A DNA stretch of 8,438 nt from Oligoflexia bacterium (GTDB taxonomy: Bacteria; Bdellovibrionota; UBA1018; CAIMNF01), in the NCBI GenBank assembly GCA_903858975.1, contig CAIOKW010000164.1, positions 1 to 8,438 on the forward strand, written 5' to 3'. How positions within the stretch are numbered: the stretch's first letter is position 1; every line of letters starts with the position of its first letter. The notes under the pieces were generated by a model, which saw only the letters and a list, made by a program, of their open reading frames with translations, did no database searches and was not told the origin of the DNA. The translations under genes were made by a program, and so were the position numbers. Shown here piece after piece: positions 6,226 through 8,438 of this stretch.

Positions 6226-6255
6226 AATTTAATCCTTTTTTACCCATTCCTGCAA
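6226..6255 (-). promoter_or_regulatory. Possible weak promoter for pal
   Basis: On the minus strand TTGCAG (6255-6250) and TAAATT (6231-6226) are separated by 18 nt, a sigma70-like layout placing a start near 6219, about 24 nt before the pal ATG and just upstream of its Shine-Dalgarno. The -35 and -10 each match consensus only partly, and the -10 overlaps the ribD stop. A dedicated promoter would fit the abundance of Pal and the terminator after it, but the sequence evidence alone is weak. Confidence 0.25.
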
Positions 6256-7404
6256 GAGATCATCGTCAAATTTGTGCGAGGCTGCACAACTCCAACTCTC
6301 ATCAGGAATCCAAGCAATCCGTTCCCGCTCACTGAGTTCAAGAAACTTCTGCTGGCCCGTAAATATATGTAACGCGTCAAGCTTGCCGGCACCCAAAAGA
6401 AGATTGAGGAGTCTCGGCCCCCCTTCAATCATTACACTCTGAAGCGGACGTTCAAACGCGAGAGAATCCAAGGTCTCACGAAAGGCAGCAGCCAGATCGG
6501 GAGAATCCGGTGTGACCGGAATGGGAACGAAAATCTCCGAACTCACTCCCGAGTGCTGCGCCAAAACCGATTTCGACACCAGTACCTTAAACCCATCTAA
6601 AGACTCCACCGGGAGGTGAAGCAATTTCCCCTGAGGATCAAACACAAAACGAGTTGGATTTCTATGGTGAGGATAGGCGCAGTCCCTAACAGTCAATTTC
6701 GGCTGATCTTTTAAAAAAGTCGACGCCCCCACAACAATGCAATCGTATTTTTGGCGAAGCCAATGGGTGTAGGCTCTGGATTTCTCCCCGGTAATCCATT
6801 TTGAATTTCCATGAAGGTCTGCAAGATGCCCTGACGGCATCTGCGCCCACTTCCCGATCCAAACGGTTTTTTGAGTGGAACGCGTTTTAAAGAACGGATG
6901 GTTCAGCGCTCGCGCCTCTTCATCTAGAACCTGAAGTTCAACGGTCTTTCCTGCAGCCCTGAGTTTTTGAATCCCCTCACCATTCACGCGAGGGTCCGGA
7001 TCCAATGCAGCAATGACAATTCTTGGAATCGGCGATTTCAGTAAAAGGTCCACGCAGGGCGGCTGAAATCCAAAATGGGAGCAAGGCTCGAGCGTCACAT
7101 AAGCGGTCACTTCTTCAAGAGTGGTGCCACTCGGGATCCGAGAAAAAGCATCGCGCTCTGCATGAGCCTGGCGATACGCTTGAGTAAATCCACGTGCAAT
7201 TTCCTGCGTTCCTTTGACTAATACGCAACCTACGGATGGATTCGGCTGACTGAGTCCCGTCGCATTCATCGATTCGATCAGGGCTTGCTCCATCCAATAC
7301 TCATCCGTATGCAGTGGGAAGAGTGGCTCAGGATGAGTGCTCAGTGTTCGATCAATTCGCCCTGCAAGACTATAACCTGGCTTTAGGTAACCCTTCATTG
7401 GCAC
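6229..7404 (-). CDS. ribD: Bifunctional riboflavin deaminase/reductase RibD
   Basis: RibD catalyses two steps of riboflavin synthesis: deamination of 2,5-diamino-6-ribosylamino-4(3H)-pyrimidinone 5'-phosphate, then NADPH-dependent reduction of the ribose. The deaminase half shows PNPSVGCVLV (54-63), the zinc/catalytic HAE (81-83) and EPCSHFGFQPPC (106-117) with both Cys ligands. The reductase half (about 181-391) shows KWAQ (185-188), WITG (203-206), the VGASTFLKDQPKLTVRD block (225-241) and IEGG (326-329). At 391 residues it is slightly long: about 30 residues precede the usual start near HTDEYWM. No better start lies closer; GTG 7404 has GAAGGA 11 nt upstream, while ATG 7398 is also possible. 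The common SLDG motif of the reductase reads MPSG here. No other rib genes are adjacent; pal follows after 33 nt. Confidence 0.93.
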   Translation of the reverse strand: MPMKGYLKPGYSLAGRIDRTLSTHPEPLFPLHTDEYWMEQALIESMNATGLSQPNPSVGCVLVKGTQEIARGFTQAYRQAHAERDAFSRIPSGTTLEEVTAYVTLEPCSHFGFQPPCVDLLLKSPIPRIVIAALDPDPRVNGEGIQKLRAAGKTVELQVLDEEARALNHPFFKTRSTQKTVWIGKWAQMPSGHLADLHGNSKWITGEKSRAYTHWLRQKYDCIVVGASTFLKDQPKLTVRDCAYPHHRNPTRFVFDPQGKLLHLPVESLDGFKVLVSKSVLAQHSGVSSEIFVPIPVTPDSPDLAAAFRETLDSLAFERPLQSVMIEGGPRLLNLLLGAGKLDALHIFTGQQKFLELSERERIAWIPDESWSCAASHKFDDDLLQEWVKKD

Positions 7405-7458
7405 AAGAATCGCAATCCTTCACTGGCAAAACAACTAAAAATCGAAAGGAAAATCATT
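7405..7458. promoter_or_regulatory. 54-bp divergent intergenic region between ribD and ssb
   Basis: The space must serve both divergent genes. It holds the ssb Shine-Dalgarno (aaagga, 7445-7450, 8 nt before ATG) and the ribD Shine-Dalgarno-like GAAGGA on the other strand. Promoters probably extend into the coding ends. A -10-like CATAAT on the minus strand (7461-7456, over the ssb start codon) could serve ribD, and tataac (7371-7376) could serve ssb, but neither has a convincing -35. Confidence 0.3.
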
Positions 7459-7848
7459 ATGAGAGACATTAATCGCGTTATGCTGCTCGGCCGACTCGGA
7501 GGAGATCCCGTTCTTCGACACACCAAGAATGGAACAGCAGTAGCAAACTTCAGTCTGGCGACGGAAATCTACAATCGCAATAAAAACGAAAGCGAAACCA
7601 CTTGGCATCGTATTGTCACGTGGGGCAAGCCAGCAGAACAAGCTAACCAGGAGCTCAAAAAGGGTATGGCCGTTTTTGTGGAGGGAGGAGTTCGGGTCCG
7701 TAAATATCAAGACGACGAAGGAGAGTTTCACTACATCCACGAAATTCATGTGGATCGAGTGAATTTCCTTCATCGTAAAACGAAGCTCAATTCAAACGAA
7801 GATGTGGTTGCGGAGACCCCGAACCCAATCGAAGAGTTGCCGCACTAA
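7459..7848 (+). CDS. ssb: Single-stranded DNA-binding protein, short with atypical C-terminus
   Basis: SSB coats single-stranded DNA in replication, recombination and repair through an OB-fold. The 129-residue protein shows the family blocks in order: NRVMLLGRLGGDPVLR (5-20), GTAVANFSLAT (25-35), TTWHRIVTWGKPAEQA (47-62), LKKGMAVFVEGGVRVRKYQD (66-85) and HEIHVDRVNFL (94-104). It is shorter than E. coli SSB (178 residues), with an abbreviated linker. The tail is acidic (NPIEELPH) but ends in His; the usual tip ends in Asp-Ile-Pro-Phe, whose final Phe docks SSB-interacting proteins. It may be a second SSB paralog or a lineage-specific variant. The start has a good Shine-Dalgarno. It is the only complete plus-strand gene here and its stop directly abuts that of the convergent neighbour. 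Confidence 0.95.
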   Translation: MRDINRVMLLGRLGGDPVLRHTKNGTAVANFSLATEIYNRNKNESETTWHRIVTWGKPAEQANQELKKGMAVFVEGGVRVRKYQDDEGEFHYIHEIHVDRVNFLHRKTKLNSNEDVVAETPNPIEELPH

Positions 7849-8256
7849 TTATTCGGCCTGACGAACCAGATCACCAATCATAATCGCCTGGGGCAAGAGC
7901 GCTGGCTCTTGCTCCATAGAAACAAATCGATCCGCTCGCGCAATCGCGGTTTTATCGTCTACATGAATCACTTTAATTCGGCCTACGGGGATCACATGCT
8001 CGCCAGCAAGTTTTTCAGTGAGATTATCGAAGCTAGAAATCTTACGGTACACATCAAGCACGGCGCCTTTTTTTACGCCCTGATTGGATCCCATATTAAT
8101 AAAAATGTCTTTGGGTGGCGGGCGATCCGACTCGCCTAAATCCACAGATCGAAATACTTCATATACACTAAATTCGGCTGAAAGCGCTCGAAGGGGAATC
8201 ATCGCTTGAAAGATGAATCCAAAAATGACCACGGCGGCAATTCCTAATTTGCTCAT
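7849..8256 (-). CDS. Small exported protein of unknown function (FlgT-C/MreC-like beta motifs)
   Basis: From the ATG at 8256 the protein has 135 residues with a clear Sec signal peptide: MSKL, a long hydrophobic core (about 5-21) and likely cleavage after ALSA (24-27). The mature part is about 108 residues, rich in beta strands, and contains IFINMGSNQGVKKGAVLDVYR (51-71), IPVGRIKV (89-96), TAIAR and a C-terminal MIGDLV (126-131). The N-x-G-x-x-x-G-V-x-x-G-x-x-x-x-V-Y pattern followed by G-x-I-x-V and a final x-G-D-x-V is typical of small beta domains such as the FlgT C-terminal domain and MreC-like modules. I do not recognise a specific family, and a flagellar role should not be assumed. An upstream in-frame ATG (8313) lacks a ribosome-binding site and would mask the signal peptide. 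Its stop abuts the ssb stop with no spacer. Confidence 0.82.
   Translation of the reverse strand: MSKLGIAAVVIFGFIFQAMIPLRALSAEFSVYEVFRSVDLGESDRPPPKDIFINMGSNQGVKKGAVLDVYRKISSFDNLTEKLAGEHVIPVGRIKVIHVDDKTAIARADRFVSMEQEPALLPQAIMIGDLVRQAE
7889..7916. repeat. Strong hairpin (12-bp stem, 4-nt loop) beyond the ssb stop
   Basis: gcaagagc (7893-7900) and gctcttgc (7905-7912) pair perfectly around loop gctg, and the stem extends outward to 7889/7916 with one G-T pair. It starts 41 nt after the ssb stop and lies within the 3' codons of the convergent exported-protein gene. No T-run follows in the ssb direction, so it is not a canonical terminator, but it could form the 3' end of the ssb mRNA after Rho-dependent termination and trimming. 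Confidence 0.5.
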
Positions 8257-8262
8257 AAATCT

Positions 8263-8268
8263 TCCTCT
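8263..8268 (-). promoter_or_regulatory. Shine-Dalgarno that decides the start of the exported protein
   Basis: AGAGGA on the minus strand, 6 nt before the ATG at 8256. It supports the shorter form with an exposed signal peptide over the upstream ATG at 8313. Confidence 0.6.
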
Positions 8269-8365
8269 CCATGAGGTTTGGGGTTCGCCACTCCTTGGTT
8301 TTAAATCGAGCATCCATGCCCATAGTTCCTATCGGGTCATTACAGACACAGCTTTACTAAAAAAG

Positions 8366-8438
8366 ATGAGCACCTCTCCCGCAGATCTTAAGCATCATTA
8401 TTTTGACGCTTTATTGACCCAGACCCTCACCTGCTCAC
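8366..8438 (+). CDS. Possible start of a plus-strand gene, cut by the window end
   Basis: An open frame begins at ATG 8366 and runs to the window edge, giving MSTSPADLKHHYFDALLTQT and a few more residues. The composition is plausible for a cytoplasmic N-terminus without a signal peptide. The only ribosome-binding hint is a run of A and G directly before the ATG, and 24 codons are too few to identify a family. The gene would be divergent from the exported-protein gene, with about 109 nt between the two starts available for promoters; I see no convincing -35/-10 pair in that gap. Confidence 0.4.
   Translation, partial: MSTSPADLKHHYFDALLTQTLTCS

Noticed and set aside
7454..7461. -10 box CATAAT for ribD overlapping the ssb start codon
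   Set aside because: One mismatch to consensus but no acceptable -35 at 16-18 nt, so it is mentioned only within the intergenic entry.
7435..7773. 112-codon minus-strand open frame opposite ssb
   Set aside because: Antisense to ssb, low-quality composition, and it would collide with the ribD upstream region.
8402..8419. -35-like TTGACG and TTGACC hexamers
   Set aside because: They lie within the probable coding start at 8366 and no -10 can be seen before the window ends.

Overview
The window looks like a compact chromosomal housekeeping region of a Gram-negative bacterium. Evidence for an outer membrane is direct: Pal, two further lipoproteins and a predicted beta-barrel protein. The gene content and sequence style (a DUF4398-type lipoprotein after pal, a lipid-anchored CpoB-like TPR protein) fit Bdellovibrionota or another delta-proteobacteria-like group, but that placement is inference. 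There are no IS elements, CRISPR arrays or prophage genes, and nothing that clearly suggests recent transfer.

Layout. From about 7404 down to 52, nine genes lie head to tail on the minus strand: ribD, pal, a DUF4398-like lipoprotein gene, a cpoB-like TPR lipoprotein gene, tsaD, rsmA (ksgA), a probable outer-membrane beta-barrel gene, a DUF502 membrane protein gene, and smpB. Junctions are extremely tight (TAA directly followed by ATG, TAATG, 3-nt gaps, overlaps of 8 to about 40 nt), so many of these genes are probably translationally coupled. The genes fall into an envelope group (pal, the two lipoproteins, the barrel, DUF502), a translation-quality group (tsaD for tRNA t6A, rsmA for 16S rRNA dimethylation, smpB for ribosome rescue) and riboflavin synthesis (ribD).

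At 7459 a short single-stranded-DNA-binding protein gene (ssb) runs on the plus strand, divergent from ribD. It ends flush against the stop of a convergent minus-strand gene for a small exported protein (7849-8256). The last ~73 bases may hold the start of another plus-strand gene.

The most interesting signal is a textbook intrinsic terminator (11-bp stem, 6-nt loop, run of 8 T on the minus strand) lying entirely inside the signal-peptide codons of the lipoprotein gene directly after pal. That gene starts immediately at the pal stop without a visible Shine-Dalgarno. The arrangement could be a polarity or attenuation switch that makes pal abundant and lets only part of transcription, perhaps depending on translation, reach the downstream genes. 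A second oddity is an SSB whose acidic tail ends in Leu-Pro-His instead of the usual Pro-Phe.
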